NCBI GenBank assembly: GCA_003576685.1
Contig: QOZR01000009.1
Coordinates: 1-64,000, forward strand
Length of the DNA: 64,000 nucleotides
From: Virgifigura deserti
GTDB taxonomy: Bacteria; Pseudomonadota; Alphaproteobacteria; Dongiales; Dongiaceae
Reading direction: 5' to 3'
The position numbers and the translations under genes were made by a program. Shown piece after piece: positions 29,632 to 38,678 of the stretch. The first letter of the stretch is position 1. Every line of letters starts with the position of its first letter. Under the pieces are notes generated by a model. It searched no databases, was not told the origin of the DNA, and worked only from the letters and a program-made list of their open reading frames with translations.

Positions 29632-32373
29632 ATGTTCGCCGTCCTTGCGAAGCGGGTTTTCGGATCGGCTAACGACCGTTTCATCAAAAGCTTAACGAAG
29701 CAGGTTGCCGCAATAAACGCCCTGGAGCCGTCACTCCAGACGCTGTCCGACGAAGAGTTGCGCGGCCGGACCGAATGGCTGCGCGGCCGCCTCGCAGCCG
29801 GAGAGACGCTTGACGACCTGTTGCCGGACGCCTTCGCGACGGTCCGCGAGGCGGCGAAGCGCACGCTTGGGCAGCGGCATTTCGACGTCCAGCTGATGGG
29901 CGGCCTGATCCTGCATCGCGGCATGATCGCCGAGATGAGGACCGGCGAGGGCAAGACCCTGGTGGCAACGCTCGCCGTCTACCTGAACGCGCTGGCCGGC
30001 AAGGGCGTGCATGTGGTGACGGTAAACGACTATCTCGCCCAGCGCGACGCCGCCTGGATGGGCCAAGTCTATCAGTTTCTCGGGATGACCGTCGGCTGCA
30101 TTGTCGCCGGCCTGCGCGATCCGGAGCGCCGCGCCGCCTATGCCGCGGACATCACCTATGGCACCAACAACGAGTTCGGCTTCGACTATCTCCGCGACAA
30201 TATGAAGTTTCGCCTGGAGGACATGGTCCAGCGCGAGTTCAACTACGCGATCGTCGACGAGGTCGACAGCATCCTGATCGACGAGGCACGGACGCCGCTG
30301 ATCATCTCCGGTCCGACCGAGGATTCGTCGGAGCTCTACACCAGCGTCAATCGCATCATTCCGAAGCTGAGCGAGGCGGACTACGAGAAGGACGAGAAGG
30401 CGCGGCAGGTTACGCTGACCGAGGAAGGCGCCGAGACCGTCGAGCGGCTGCTGACCGAAGCCGGCCTGCTGAAGGGCTCGCTCTACGACATTCACAGCGT
30501 CTCGCTGGTCCACCATGTGAACCAGGCGCTCAAGGCGCACAAGCTGTTCACCCGCGACACCGACTATATCGTGAAGGACGATAAGGTCATCATCATCGAC
30601 GAGTTTACTGGTCGGATGATGGAAGGGCGGCGCTATTCCGAGGGCCTGCACCAGGCGCTGGAGGCGAAGGAACAGGTAAAGATCCAGAACGAGAACCAGA
30701 CGCTCGCCTCGATCACCTTCCAGAATTATTTCCGCCTCTATCCGAAGCTCGCCGGCATGACCGGCACCGCGATGACGGAAGCCGCCGAATTCGCCGAGAC
30801 CTATGGTCTCGAGGTCGCCGAGGTTCCGACGAACGTACCCTGCATCCGCAAGGACCATGACGACGAGGTCTACCGCACGGCGAAGGAAAAGTACGACGCG
30901 ATCGCCAATCTGGTCGAGGAATGCCGGGAGCGGAAGCAGCCGGTTCTTGTCGGCACCGTCAGCATCGAGAAATCGGAGATGCTGTCGGCCCATTTGAAGA
31001 AGAAAAAGATCCCGCACCAGGTCCTGAACGCCCGCTATCACGAGCAGGAGGCGGCCATCATCGCACAGGCCGGCGTGCCCGGGGCGGTAACGATCGCCAC
31101 CAACATGGCAGGCCGCGGCACCGACATCCAGCTCGGCGGCAATTTCGACATGCGGGTCGCGCAGGAGGCGGCCGCCATCGAGGACGAGGCGGCGCGCGCG
31201 CGGAAGATCGAACAGATCCAGGAAGAGATTCAGGCCGCGAAGGAAGTCGCGCTCAATGCCGGCGGCCTCTATGTGATCGGCACCGAGCGGCATGAGAGCC
31301 GCCGCATCGATAACCAGCTCCGCGGCCGGTCGGGCCGACAGGGCGACCCGGGCGCGTCACGCTTCTTCCTGTCCCTCGAAGACGATCTGATGCGCATCTT
31401 CGGCTCCGAGCGCATGGATTCCATGCTGCAGCGCTTCGGCCTGAAGGAAGGTGAGGCAATCATCCACCCCTGGGTCAACAAGGCGCTGGAGAAGGCCCAG
31501 CAGAAGGTGGAAGCGCGCCACTTCGAGGCCCGCAAGCATCTGCTGAAGTACGACAACGTGATGAACGATCAGCGCAAGGTCATCTACGAGCAGCGCAAGG
31601 ACCTGATGCGGTCGACTGACCTCCACGAGACCGTCGCCGACATGCGCCACGAGGTCATCGACGGTTTGATCGCCCGCTTCATCCCGGCGAACGCCTATGC
31701 CGAGCAATGGGATGTCAAGGGGCTGCATGAGGAATGCCTGCGCCTCTTCGGCCTCGACCTTCCAGTCGAGGACTGGTCGAAGGAGGAGGGGATCGCCGAG
31801 GAAGCGATCCGCGAGCGGATCACTCAGGCCGCGGATCGCAAGATGGCGGGGAAGGCCGCCAACTTCGGGGCCGACTTCATGCGGATGGCGGAGAAGAGTC
31901 TGCTGCTGCAGCTCCTGGACCAGGCCTGGAAGGACCATCTGCACAGCCTGGATCATCTACGTCAGGGCATCAATCTGCGCGCCTACGGCCAGCGGGACCC
32001 GCTGAACGAATACAAGCGCGAAGCCTTCGAGATGTTCGAGGAGATGCTGAGCAAGCTGCGCGAGACGGTGACCGGCGTGCTCAGCCATATCGAGATCCGC
32101 AGCGCTCCCCCGCCCCAGCCCGCCGCCGCACAGCCAGCCGCGGCCCGCCCGGCACAGGCCGAGCCGGCCCTAGTAGGCGCGGGCGCGACTGAAGCCGAGA
32201 TGCAGGGACCCCCGAGCAATCCGGTGCGCCCGCCGGCAGCGCCGGCACCGCGCCGCGCCGCGACCGCCGCGCTCGACCCGAACGACTCCAAGACCTGGGG
32301 CAAAGTCTCCCGCAACGCCGCGTGCCCCTGCGGCTCGGGCAAGAAGTACAAACACTGCCACGGGAAAATCTGA
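29632..32373 (+). CDS. secA: Preprotein translocase ATPase SecA
   Basis: SecA drives post-translational export through SecYEG. The 913-residue protein has nucleotide-binding domain 1 with Walker A MRTGEGKT near residue 105, the preprotein cross-linking domain, [13 protein letters not shown] near residue 210, and nucleotide-binding domain 2 with [14 protein letters not shown] near residue 490. A helical scaffold follows, then a Pro/Ala-rich linker and the SecB-binding zinc motif [12 protein letters not shown] at the C terminus. It starts at the ATG at 29632, with GAGGTC just upstream. All parts are present. Confidence 0.98.
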   Translation: MFAVLAKRVFGSANDRFIKSLTKQVAAINALEPSLQTLSDEELRGRTEWLRGRLAAGETLDDLLPDAFATVREAAKRTLGQRHFDVQLMGGLILHRGMIAEMRTGEGKTLVATLAVYLNALAGKGVHVVTVNDYLAQRDAAWMGQVYQFLGMTVGCIVAGLRDPERRAAYAADITYGTNNEFGFDYLRDNMKFRLEDMVQREFNYAIVDEVDSILIDEARTPLIISGPTEDSSELYTSVNRIIPKLSEADYEKDEKARQVTLTEEGAETVERLLTEAGLLKGSLYDIHSVSLVHHVNQALKAHKLFTRDTDYIVKDDKVIIIDEFTGRMMEGRRYSEGLHQALEAKEQVKIQNENQTLASITFQNYFRLYPKLAGMTGTAMTEAAEFAETYGLEVAEVPTNVPCIRKDHDDEVYRTAKEKYDAIANLVEECRERKQPVLVGTVSIEKSEMLSAHLKKKKIPHQVLNARYHEQEAAIIAQAGVPGAVTIATNMAGRGTDIQLGGNFDMRVAQEAAAIEDEAARARKIEQIQEEIQAAKEVALNAGGLYVIGTERHESRRIDNQLRGRSGRQGDPGASRFFLSLEDDLMRIFGSERMDSMLQRFGLKEGEAIIHPWVNKALEKAQQKVEARHFEARKHLLKYDNVMNDQRKVIYEQRKDLMRSTDLHETVADMRHEVIDGLIARFIPANAYAEQWDVKGLHEECLRLFGLDLPVEDWSKEEGIAEEAIRERITQAADRKMAGKAANFGADFMRMAEKSLLLQLLDQAWKDHLHSLDHLRQGINLRAYGQRDPLNEYKREAFEMFEEMLSKLRETVTGVLSHIEIRSAPPPQPAAAQPAAARPAQAEPALVGAGATEAEMQGPPSNPVRPPAAPAPRRAATAALDPNDSKTWGKVSRNAACPCGSGKKYKHCHGKI

Positions 32374-32405
32374 GGAGGCCGATCGCCGGGCAATGGCTCC
32401 CTCCG

Positions 32406-32443
32406 CCCTTTCCCGCAAGGGAAGCCCTTTCCCGCAAGGGAAG
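32406..32443. repeat. Two tandem 19-bp palindromic units between secA and accA
   Basis: The unit CCCTTTCCCGCAAGGGAAG occurs twice without a gap, at 32406-32424 and 32425-32443. Each can form a hairpin CTTCCC/GGGAAG-like stem around GCAA. The pair lies between the convergent ends of secA and accA, 33 bases after one stop and 16 before the other, and could end transcription from both sides or be a REP-like intergenic element. Confidence 0.85.
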
Positions 32444-32458
32444 AGGACGTTCGACAAG

Positions 32459-33415
32459 CTAACTCAGCCGCCCCTCGCCCATCTCCAGGAACTTCTCCCG
32501 CCGCCGGCTGCGCAGCGTGGCGGGATCGCCTTCCTTCAGCTCGCGGAGCGCCGCCTCCAGCGCATCGCCGAGCGCATTGATCGTCTGAGCGCGTGCGCGA
32601 TGCGCGCCGCCCAGCGGCTCCGGCACCACGTCGTCGATCACGCCCAGCCTGAGCAGGTCGTCGGCGGTCAGCTTCAGGGCCTCGGCCGCTTCCTTCGCCT
32701 GGTCCGCGCTCCGCCAGAGAATCGAGGCGCAGCCTTCCGGCGAGATCACCGAATAGACGGCATGCTCCAGCATCAGCACGCGGTTGCCGGCGGCGAGCGC
32801 GATCGCCCCGCCGGACCCGCCTTCGCCGATGATCGCCGAGACCAGTGGCACCCGGATGCGGAGACAGGTCTCGATGCACCGCGCGATCGCCTGCGCCTGG
32901 CCGCGCGCTTCGGCGTCGACGCCGGGATAGGCGCCCGGGGTATCGACCAGCGTGATCACCGGCAGCCGAAACCGGTCGGCGAGTTCCATCAGGCGCTGCG
33001 CCTTGCGATAGCCCTCCGGGCGCGCCATGCCGAAATTATGGGCCACCCGCGAGGCCGTATCCTGTCCCTTCTCATGCCCGATGAGGACGATCGAATGGTC
33101 ACGAAACCGGCCGAGGCCGCCGACGATGGCGTGATCGTCGGCGAAGGCGCGGTCGCCGGCAAGCGGCGTGAAGTCCTCCATCAGCGCTTGTACATAGTCG
33201 CTGAAATGCGGGCGTTCGGGATGACGCGCCACCAGAGTCTTCTGCCACGGCGTCAAGCGGCCATAGGTCTGCCGAAGTAGCCGGTCCGCCTTCGCTTGAA
33301 GTCTCCCGACCTCCTCGGCGATATTGATGTCCCCCGCGTCCGAAAGATGCCGCAGCTCCTCGATCTTGCTCTCGAGTTCGGCGATCGGCTTTTCGAATTC
33401 CAGGAAGGTCGGCAT
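32459..33415 (-). CDS. accA: Acetyl-CoA carboxylase carboxyltransferase subunit alpha
   Basis: AccA pairs with AccD to move carboxyl from biotin to acetyl-CoA, the first step of fatty acid synthesis. The 318-residue length is normal. The start region [18 protein letters not shown] is typical; [16 protein letters not shown] near residue 155 and [11 protein letters not shown] near residue 195 form the active-site crotonase fold. I chose the ATG at 33415, the conserved start, over a codon 24 bases further upstream. Its usual neighbour xerD is two genes away because the malyl-CoA lyase gene lies between. Confidence 0.97.
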   Translation of the reverse strand: MPTFLEFEKPIAELESKIEELRHLSDAGDINIAEEVGRLQAKADRLLRQTYGRLTPWQKTLVARHPERPHFSDYVQALMEDFTPLAGDRAFADDHAIVGGLGRFRDHSIVLIGHEKGQDTASRVAHNFGMARPEGYRKAQRLMELADRFRLPVITLVDTPGAYPGVDAEARGQAQAIARCIETCLRIRVPLVSAIIGEGGSGGAIALAAGNRVLMLEHAVYSVISPEGCASILWRSADQAKEAAEALKLTADDLLRLGVIDDVVPEPLGGAHRARAQTINALGDALEAALRELKEGDPATLRSRRREKFLEMGEGRLS

Positions 33416-33625
33416 TAAGTTCCCCCTACCGCGCCCCATCGGGCCGCGACCGTCAAATCCAACAAGACTCGGCTTCCGCGAAGCTCACAGCCACTTTGGC
33501 GCCGGCGCTCAACAAAGCCCGGCACGACTGAAAGTGTAGTTAACAGGTTTCACGGAAGGTTGATAGATTCTGCAAGCGCAGGCACCCGGATCACGCCGGG
33601 TCACTATGGCTTCGAGAGCCGCGAC

Positions 33626-33658
33626 GGGCTCCGAACCGTACGATCAGGTTCGGAGCCC
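33626..33658. terminator. Strong hairpin downstream of the malyl-CoA lyase gene
   Basis: A perfect 12-bp stem, GGGCTCCGAACC and its complement, encloses a 9-base loop. It lies 34 bases beyond the mcl stop on the minus strand and upstream of accA. No U-run follows, so Rho-independent termination is not certain. Confidence 0.5.
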
Positions 33659-33691
33659 GCGGTGCGGCGGGTCTCCGTTATTGGTCTGGCA

Positions 33692-34672
33692 TCAGGCGCT
33701 GGCTGAGATCTGCTTTGCCTTCTGAACCAGCACCTCCGCCTGCCGAATCGAGGCAAGGTCGATCAGCTTGCCATCGAGCGACACCGCGCCCTTGCCTTCG
33801 CGCGCGGCATCCTTCATCGCCTGGATGATCCGCTCCGCCTTCATGACCTCTGCCTCGCTCGGGCTGAAAAGCTCGTTGGCGAGACTGATCTGGGACGGAT
33901 GAATCGCCCACTTGCCCTCGCAGCCGAGAACGCCGGCACGGTTGGCGGCGGCGCGATAACCCTCGGCATCGGAGAAATCGCCGAAGGGCCCGTCAACCGG
34001 ACGCAGCCCGTTGGCGCGCGCCGCCACGACGAGGCGGGCGATCGCGTAGTGCCACATGTCGCCCCAATGCACCTGCCGCTGCTCGCCAGGCTCCGCGTCG
34101 GTCAGCACGGCGTAGTCGCGGTTCACGCCGCCGATATTGGTGGTCCGGGCCTTCGTCGAGGCGGCGAAATCGGCGACACCGAAATGCAGCGATTCATTGC
34201 GGGGGCTGGCCGCGGCGATCTCGTCAATATTGGCCATGCCGAGCGCCGTCTCGACGATCATCTCGAAGCCGATCCGCTTCTTGCGGCCGATGGCGGCCTC
34301 GCACTGGGTCACCAGCATATCGACGGCGTAAATGTCGGCGGCGGTGCCGACCTTTGGAATCATGATCAGGTCGAGCCGCTCGCCGCCCTGCTCGATGACG
34401 TCGACGACGTCCCGGTACATGAAATGCGTGTCGAGGCCGTTGATGCGGACCGAGAGCGTCTTGCTGCCCCAATCGACGTCCCGTAGCGCGGCAATGATGT
34501 TCTTGCGGGCCTGGGCCTTGTCGTCGGGCGCGACCGCATCCTCGAGATCCAAAAAGATGACATCGGCTGCCGATTTGGCCGCTTTTTCGAACAGCTGCGG
34601 CTGGCTGCCCGGGACGGCCAACTCGCTGCGATTGAGTCGTGGAGGCGCCTGCTCGACAATCTTGAAGCTCAT
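33692..34672 (-). CDS. L-malyl-CoA/beta-methylmalyl-CoA lyase
   Basis: This 326-residue HpcH/HpaI (CitE-like) aldolase cleaves malyl-CoA to acetyl-CoA and glyoxylate and beta-methylmalyl-CoA to propionyl-CoA and glyoxylate. The N-terminal RSELAVPGSQPQLFEKA, VIFLDLEDAVAPDDKAQAR (metal/substrate-binding acid), KTLSVRINGLDT and the FEMIVETALGM glutamate near residue 140 match Mcl1 of Rhodobacter-like organisms. GKWAIHPSQI closes the barrel. The reactions serve the ethylmalonyl-CoA and 3-hydroxypropionate-type pathways. No other dedicated ethylmalonyl-CoA pathway gene is in the window; methylmalonyl-CoA mutase at 58849-60996 is shared with it. Confidence 0.88.
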   Translation of the reverse strand: MSFKIVEQAPPRLNRSELAVPGSQPQLFEKAAKSAADVIFLDLEDAVAPDDKAQARKNIIAALRDVDWGSKTLSVRINGLDTHFMYRDVVDVIEQGGERLDLIMIPKVGTAADIYAVDMLVTQCEAAIGRKKRIGFEMIVETALGMANIDEIAAASPRNESLHFGVADFAASTKARTTNIGGVNRDYAVLTDAEPGEQRQVHWGDMWHYAIARLVVAARANGLRPVDGPFGDFSDAEGYRAAANRAGVLGCEGKWAIHPSQISLANELFSPSEAEVMKAERIIQAMKDAAREGKGAVSLDGKLIDLASIRQAEVLVQKAKQISASA

Positions 34673-34804
34673 CTCACCCTCCCGCCACGCTTGGATTTGT
34701 GAATGGAACAGCGAGCCGGTCTGGTGTAGGCCGGCCGCCAGAACTCGTGCGTGTCGTTAGATGCCGCGTCGCAGCATCGCTTGTCAACCGCGCGAAATGA
34801 CGCA

Positions 34805-35806
34805 TCAACCCGGTTTGCGGGCTCTCGATCGGCCCGCACCCACCGCCGCGAGCGGGTGGCGATCGCGCACCAGCGCCTTCATCCGCTCGCTCGCCACATG
34901 GGTATAGATCTGCGTCGTCGAGATATCGGCATGTCCGAGCATCTGCTGAACACTGCGCAGATCAGCCCCGTGATCCAGGAGATGGCTGGCGAAGGCATGC
35001 CGCAGGATATGAGGCGACACCTTGCTGGGATAAATCTTCGCCTCGATGGCCAGTTCCTTCAGCAGCTGGGCCAGGCGATGCCGCGTCAAATGGCCGCTTC
35101 CGCCGTAGGATGGGAAAAGCCAGATCGACTCCTTGCGGCGGCCGTTCTTCGGCAGGAACTCCGCCCGCCGCTCCAGATATCTGGCAAGCGCGTCGCGCGC
35201 CGGCTCGCTCAGCGGGACTATCCGCTCCTTGCCGCCCTTCCCGCGCACCATCAAGACCCGCGTATCACGCAGCACGGCCGCCAACGGCAGGGCGATCAGC
35301 TCCGACGCGCGCAGGCCGGTCGCATACAGCATCTCGACCAAGGCCGCCAGCCGAGTACCGTCCGCACCTTTCCTTGACCGCGCGGCCGTCAGCAGCCTGT
35401 CGACCTCGTGCTCGGTCAGCAGCTTCGGGAGCGGTCGGCCCTGGCGCGGACTGTCGATCAGCGCCGAGGGATCATCGACCCTGACTCCGTCACCGACGAG
35501 GAACCGGTAATATTGCCGAATGGCGGACAGGTGGCGTGCCGTCGTGCGCGGCGCCATGCCAGCCCGGGACATCTGGGCGAGATAGGCGCTGATCGCCTCC
35601 CCGTCGGCCGTCTCCGGTCGCGTCCCGCGCCGGGCGAGAAAGCCGGTGAAATTCTCGAGATCGCGGCGATAGGCCTCGACCGTATTGGCGGCGGCGTTGC
35701 GTTCCGCCACCAGCATTTCGAGAAATGCCTGAAGATGGCGCCCCGGCAGGTGCATTGCACCGGCAGCGCCGGCCGTTTGGGATCCGAGCCTGTCGGGCGC
35801 GGCCAT
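34805..35806 (-). CDS. xerD: Tyrosine recombinase XerD-like
   Basis: A 333-residue site-specific recombinase. The N-terminal SAM-like core-binding domain (about 25-110) is followed by the catalytic domain, whose residues are visible as YATGLRASEL (Arg), ILRHAFASHLLDHG (His-x-x-Arg type block), LGHADISTTQIYTHV (His and the nucleophile Tyr). XerD with XerC resolves chromosome dimers at dif; here there is no dif-like site, phage gene or integron to suggest a mobile-element integrase, and linkage to accA is typical for chromosomal xerD. It lies 10 bases downstream of the 634-aa gene. Confidence 0.9.
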   Translation of the reverse strand: MAAPDRLGSQTAGAAGAMHLPGRHLQAFLEMLVAERNAAANTVEAYRRDLENFTGFLARRGTRPETADGEAISAYLAQMSRAGMAPRTTARHLSAIRQYYRFLVGDGVRVDDPSALIDSPRQGRPLPKLLTEHEVDRLLTAARSRKGADGTRLAALVEMLYATGLRASELIALPLAAVLRDTRVLMVRGKGGKERIVPLSEPARDALARYLERRAEFLPKNGRRKESIWLFPSYGGSGHLTRHRLAQLLKELAIEAKIYPSKVSPHILRHAFASHLLDHGADLRSVQQMLGHADISTTQIYTHVASERMKALVRDRHPLAAVGAGRSRARKPG

Positions 35807-35815
35807 TCCGGTCGG

Positions 35816-37720
35816 TCAGACGCCGCTCGCGATCGCCGCCTCGAGGCCGAGCGCGCGAGCTTCCGCCTCGAAACCGATCGCGCGCAGGCTCGACAGGACT
35901 CGGCTGAGGATGATCGGGTTGGCCATCGCGGGACCGTCCTGACCCAGGCTGATCAACGCAAGCAGAACGGTTTCACCGACCCGGCCCGCATCGGCGGCAT
36001 CGCCGAGGACGAACCACAGCGCCGCGTCCGGCAGCGTCTGCCGGTCCGGAGGCGCGCCGTCGGCGAGCACCTGCCAGGCCGCGCCGACAGGTTCGTCGAG
36101 AGCCTCCAACACGGCGAAGAGCCGGGCGGCGCGCTGGGTGGCGTGATCGTCGCCGCCGGCAGCCTGGTGGTCGCGCCAGGCCGCGACCGAGGCGGCGTCC
36201 CACACCAGAGGCTGATCGCCCATGCCCGCGATTCGGGCCAGCAGCCAGAGAGTGGACGCCGCTGTGGCCGCCTCCGAATCCCGCGACGCTTCCTCCTGCG
36301 CAAGCAGGCGCCATGAGTCTGCAAGCTCATGCCGGCCGGCGAAGTAAAGCGCGCGACCGGCGTCGAGAGCGAACCAGGCAAGTTCGGGTGCCGGGGTGAG
36401 CTCCGTCAGAAACGGCAGATTGACCTGCACCGCGACAGGGTAGCCGCCGTTCTGGAGCGCCAGCTCGAGCGCCTTCTGCAGGATCGTTGCACGGGCGACC
36501 GCCTGCGAGACCCGAGCGGCCGCCTGATAGAGTGCCGCACGGCTGCGCGGCCCCGGCTCCTTCTCGGCAAGGCTCAACGCCGCATCCAGTTCGGCCGGTT
36601 CGATCGGCTGGTCGGCATAGATGCGCCGCAGATCCTCGATCGGCAGGGCCCCGACGGCCGCAGCCCGCTCGGCCGCGGAAAGCCGCAGAGCAGGCTCGGC
36701 GCCCGGGCCGGTGGCGACTCCGGCAAGAATCGTCGGATTCTCCGACTCCAGAATGCTTTCCGGCACCGGCTGCCCAGCCGCTCGCAGCATCGCAAGATGC
36801 AGGGGCGAGGGCGCCGGTAATGCCTCCACCGTCGCACCCTCGACGCCGCTCAGCGCGTCGACCAGCCTGTAGAAAGCGTCGTCGTCCACGCGGCCCTGTT
36901 CCCGCAGCAGGCCGAGCCCCAGCGCCGCCTCGTCAAGCTGTCCGGCGCGGGTCTGGCAGAAGATCAGCGCCTTCTGCCAATAGACTTCCTCGTTGAACTG
37001 CTGAATCCAGCTCCCGGTCTCCGAGCAAGCGGCATCGAGATCGTTTGCCAAAAGCAGCGCGTCCACCGTGAGTCGAGCCGCGGTCTCGTCGATGTCGCGC
37101 TCCCGCATCAGGCGAAGCAGGCTGGCGGCATCCTGATAGCGGCCCATCGCGGCCAGGCGCTCCGCCCGCAGCGCAATCAGGTTCTCGTCGCCCCCACCGC
37201 CAGCGGGAGCCTCCGCCGAGGAGAGCAGGAGCCGCCGCGTCAATTCCTGCATTGTCGGCGACCGCGTCGTCACCGGAAGATTCGGCAGCAGTCGCGTCAC
37301 CAGGGCGCGGTCCGTGCCGCGCCACATCGTCGCGCCCAACCCCCCGTCCTCCGCGCCGAGGACGCCGGCATAGTCGGTCCTGGCTTCCGGCAGCGGCGTG
37401 ACTTCGATCCCGGACGGCGTGCGCGGCAGTCCGGGCGCTCCTGTCGGTGGGGGCGCCCCGCCGCCAGTCACTCCACCGTCAATCGCTCCATTGTCAGTCG
37501 CCCTGTTCGTATCGCCCGGGCTATCGTCCGATCCCGTCATCGGCCCGAGCAGGGTCGGCGGGCCGACCTGCGCCAAGTCGGTCCCCGTCTCCGCCAGAGC
37601 CGGACCAACCGCGCTGAATCCCAGAAAGAGGACGAGCCCGCCGAGACTTGCGGGCAATGGGGACAATCCCGCTCCCGACCGCCAACTAGTCCGCCGCCAC
37701 CTAGAAGGTAAAGCGGTCAT
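35816..37720 (-). CDS. Large exported protein of unknown function
   Basis: A 634-residue protein I do not recognise. The N terminus has an Arg-rich start and a hydrophobic stretch ending in ALA (about residues 20-43), which reads as a signal peptide. Residues 50-110 are Gly/Pro/Thr-rich and disordered. The rest (about 130-630) is almost wholly helical, rich in Ala, Leu and Glu, with repeating helix pairs such as AERLAAMGRYQDAASLLRL and LTVDALLLANDLDAACSE, suggesting a TPR/SEL-like alpha-solenoid in the periplasm. Its start overlaps the stop of the 46-codon gene at 37701-37841 by 20 bases, so translation is coupled. Divergent from aroK and just upstream of xerD. Confidence 0.8.
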   Translation of the reverse strand: MTALPSRWRRTSWRSGAGLSPLPASLGGLVLFLGFSAVGPALAETGTDLAQVGPPTLLGPMTGSDDSPGDTNRATDNGAIDGGVTGGGAPPPTGAPGLPRTPSGIEVTPLPEARTDYAGVLGAEDGGLGATMWRGTDRALVTRLLPNLPVTTRSPTMQELTRRLLLSSAEAPAGGGGDENLIALRAERLAAMGRYQDAASLLRLMRERDIDETAARLTVDALLLANDLDAACSETGSWIQQFNEEVYWQKALIFCQTRAGQLDEAALGLGLLREQGRVDDDAFYRLVDALSGVEGATVEALPAPSPLHLAMLRAAGQPVPESILESENPTILAGVATGPGAEPALRLSAAERAAAVGALPIEDLRRIYADQPIEPAELDAALSLAEKEPGPRSRAALYQAAARVSQAVARATILQKALELALQNGGYPVAVQVNLPFLTELTPAPELAWFALDAGRALYFAGRHELADSWRLLAQEEASRDSEAATAASTLWLLARIAGMGDQPLVWDAASVAAWRDHQAAGGDDHATQRAARLFAVLEALDEPVGAAWQVLADGAPPDRQTLPDAALWFVLGDAADAGRVGETVLLALISLGQDGPAMANPIILSRVLSSLRAIGFEAEARALGLEAAIASGV

Positions 37721-37841
37721 TGGAAATGACCTTCTCGACCGGCTGCGTCGGTGCGGGAATATTCCAGGTCGCGAGGACGGTCAGACCGCCGCCGATGAGA
37801 ACGACGACAGCGAGAGCGGCAATTAACAGAATTTTTTTCAT
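37701..37841 (-). CDS. Small single-pass membrane protein (46 aa)
   Basis: A short gene, easily missed by length filters. The peptide starts MKKILLIAALAVVVLIGGG, a clear membrane segment or signal anchor, followed by LTVLATWNIPAPTQPVEK and a short polar tail ending NDRFTF. Its ATG is preceded by an A+G stretch (ATAGAG). Frame, hydrophobic profile and the 20-base overlap with the following exported protein support a real gene. I recall small alphaproteobacterial proteins with an NIPAP-type motif after the membrane segment, but cannot confirm by search. Function unknown. Confidence 0.72.
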   Translation of the reverse strand: MKKILLIAALAVVVLIGGGLTVLATWNIPAPTQPVEKVISNDRFTF

Positions 37842-38018
37842 GAACTCTATTCGGTCAAAGGGCTCGGTCAGGGACTTGGCAGGAATTTAACCGGAACGGC
37901 CGCAACGTCGCGAACATTCCGGGGGGATGGTGGGTTGCAACTTATCGAGCGATTTATGCTAGATTTCGTTTATGGCGAGTTTGCGGCAGTCTACCGATGC
38001 ATGAACGAGGATTCAACG

Positions 38019-38678
38019 ATGGCGGATCGTCTCCCGATCCCCGTGGGCGGACCGCCTGGAACCACTGAGATCGGGATCGCGTCCGCTGAGATGACTTCGA
38101 CCGCCGCCCTGCATGTTCCAAGGACCATTGTTCTCGTCGGCCTCATGGGCGCCGGCAAGAGCTGCGTCGGCCGCCGGCTGGCGGCACGGCTGGATCTCGC
38201 CTTCGTGGATGCGGATCGCGAAATCGAGGAGGCCGCCGGCTGCTCGATCCCGGAGATCTTCGCACGCCATGGCGAGCAGGGCTTCCGCGACGGCGAGCAC
38301 CGCGTGATCATGCGGCTCCTCGACGGTCCGGTTCGTATCCTAGCCACTGGAGGCGGCGCGTTCATGGACCCGCGGACGAGGGCCCGGGTGCGCGAACAGG
38401 GCATATCCGTCTGGCTCCGCGCCGAATTGGACCTGCTGCTGCGCCGGGTGCAGCGGCGGAACGACCGTCCGTTGCTGCAGGTCGACGATCCGCGCAAGCG
38501 GCTTGAGGACCTGATGGCGCAGCGATATCCGATCTATGCTGAAGCAGACCTGACGGTCGACAGCGACGACGGGCCGCCTGAAATGACCACGGAAAAGGTG
38601 CTCGGCGCCCTCGCCCTATATCTGCAGCGGCCTGGTGGACAATCAATGGGCGACATCGGACGGCGAGTCGTAAAGTGA
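38019..38678 (+). CDS. aroK: Shikimate kinase
   Basis: AroK phosphorylates shikimate in aromatic amino acid synthesis. The 219-residue protein has about 25 extra N-terminal residues, then TIVLVGLMGAGKSCVGRRLA (Walker A), FVDADREIEEAAG with the substrate-binding Asp, FRDGEHRVI and LATGGGAFMDPRTR (Gly-rich shikimate site) and the lid Arg in RRNDRPLL. The ATG at 38019 has GAGG 8 bases before it; one at 38001 is an alternative. The stop overlaps the GTG of aroB by 4 bases, so the two steps are coupled. Confidence 0.94.
   Translation: MADRLPIPVGGPPGTTEIGIASAEMTSTAALHVPRTIVLVGLMGAGKSCVGRRLAARLDLAFVDADREIEEAAGCSIPEIFARHGEQGFRDGEHRVIMRLLDGPVRILATGGGAFMDPRTRARVREQGISVWLRAELDLLLRRVQRRNDRPLLQVDDPRKRLEDLMAQRYPIYAEADLTVDSDDGPPEMTTEKVLGALALYLQRPGGQSMGDIGRRVVK

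Noticed and set aside
29731..31293. A 520-codon open frame on the minus strand
   Set aside because: Antisense to secA, which is complete and conserved; composition is that of a shadow frame.
34805..35806. The tyrosine recombinase as a mobile-element integrase
   Set aside because: No tRNA, attachment repeats, phage or plasmid genes are near, and linkage to accA fits chromosomal xerD.
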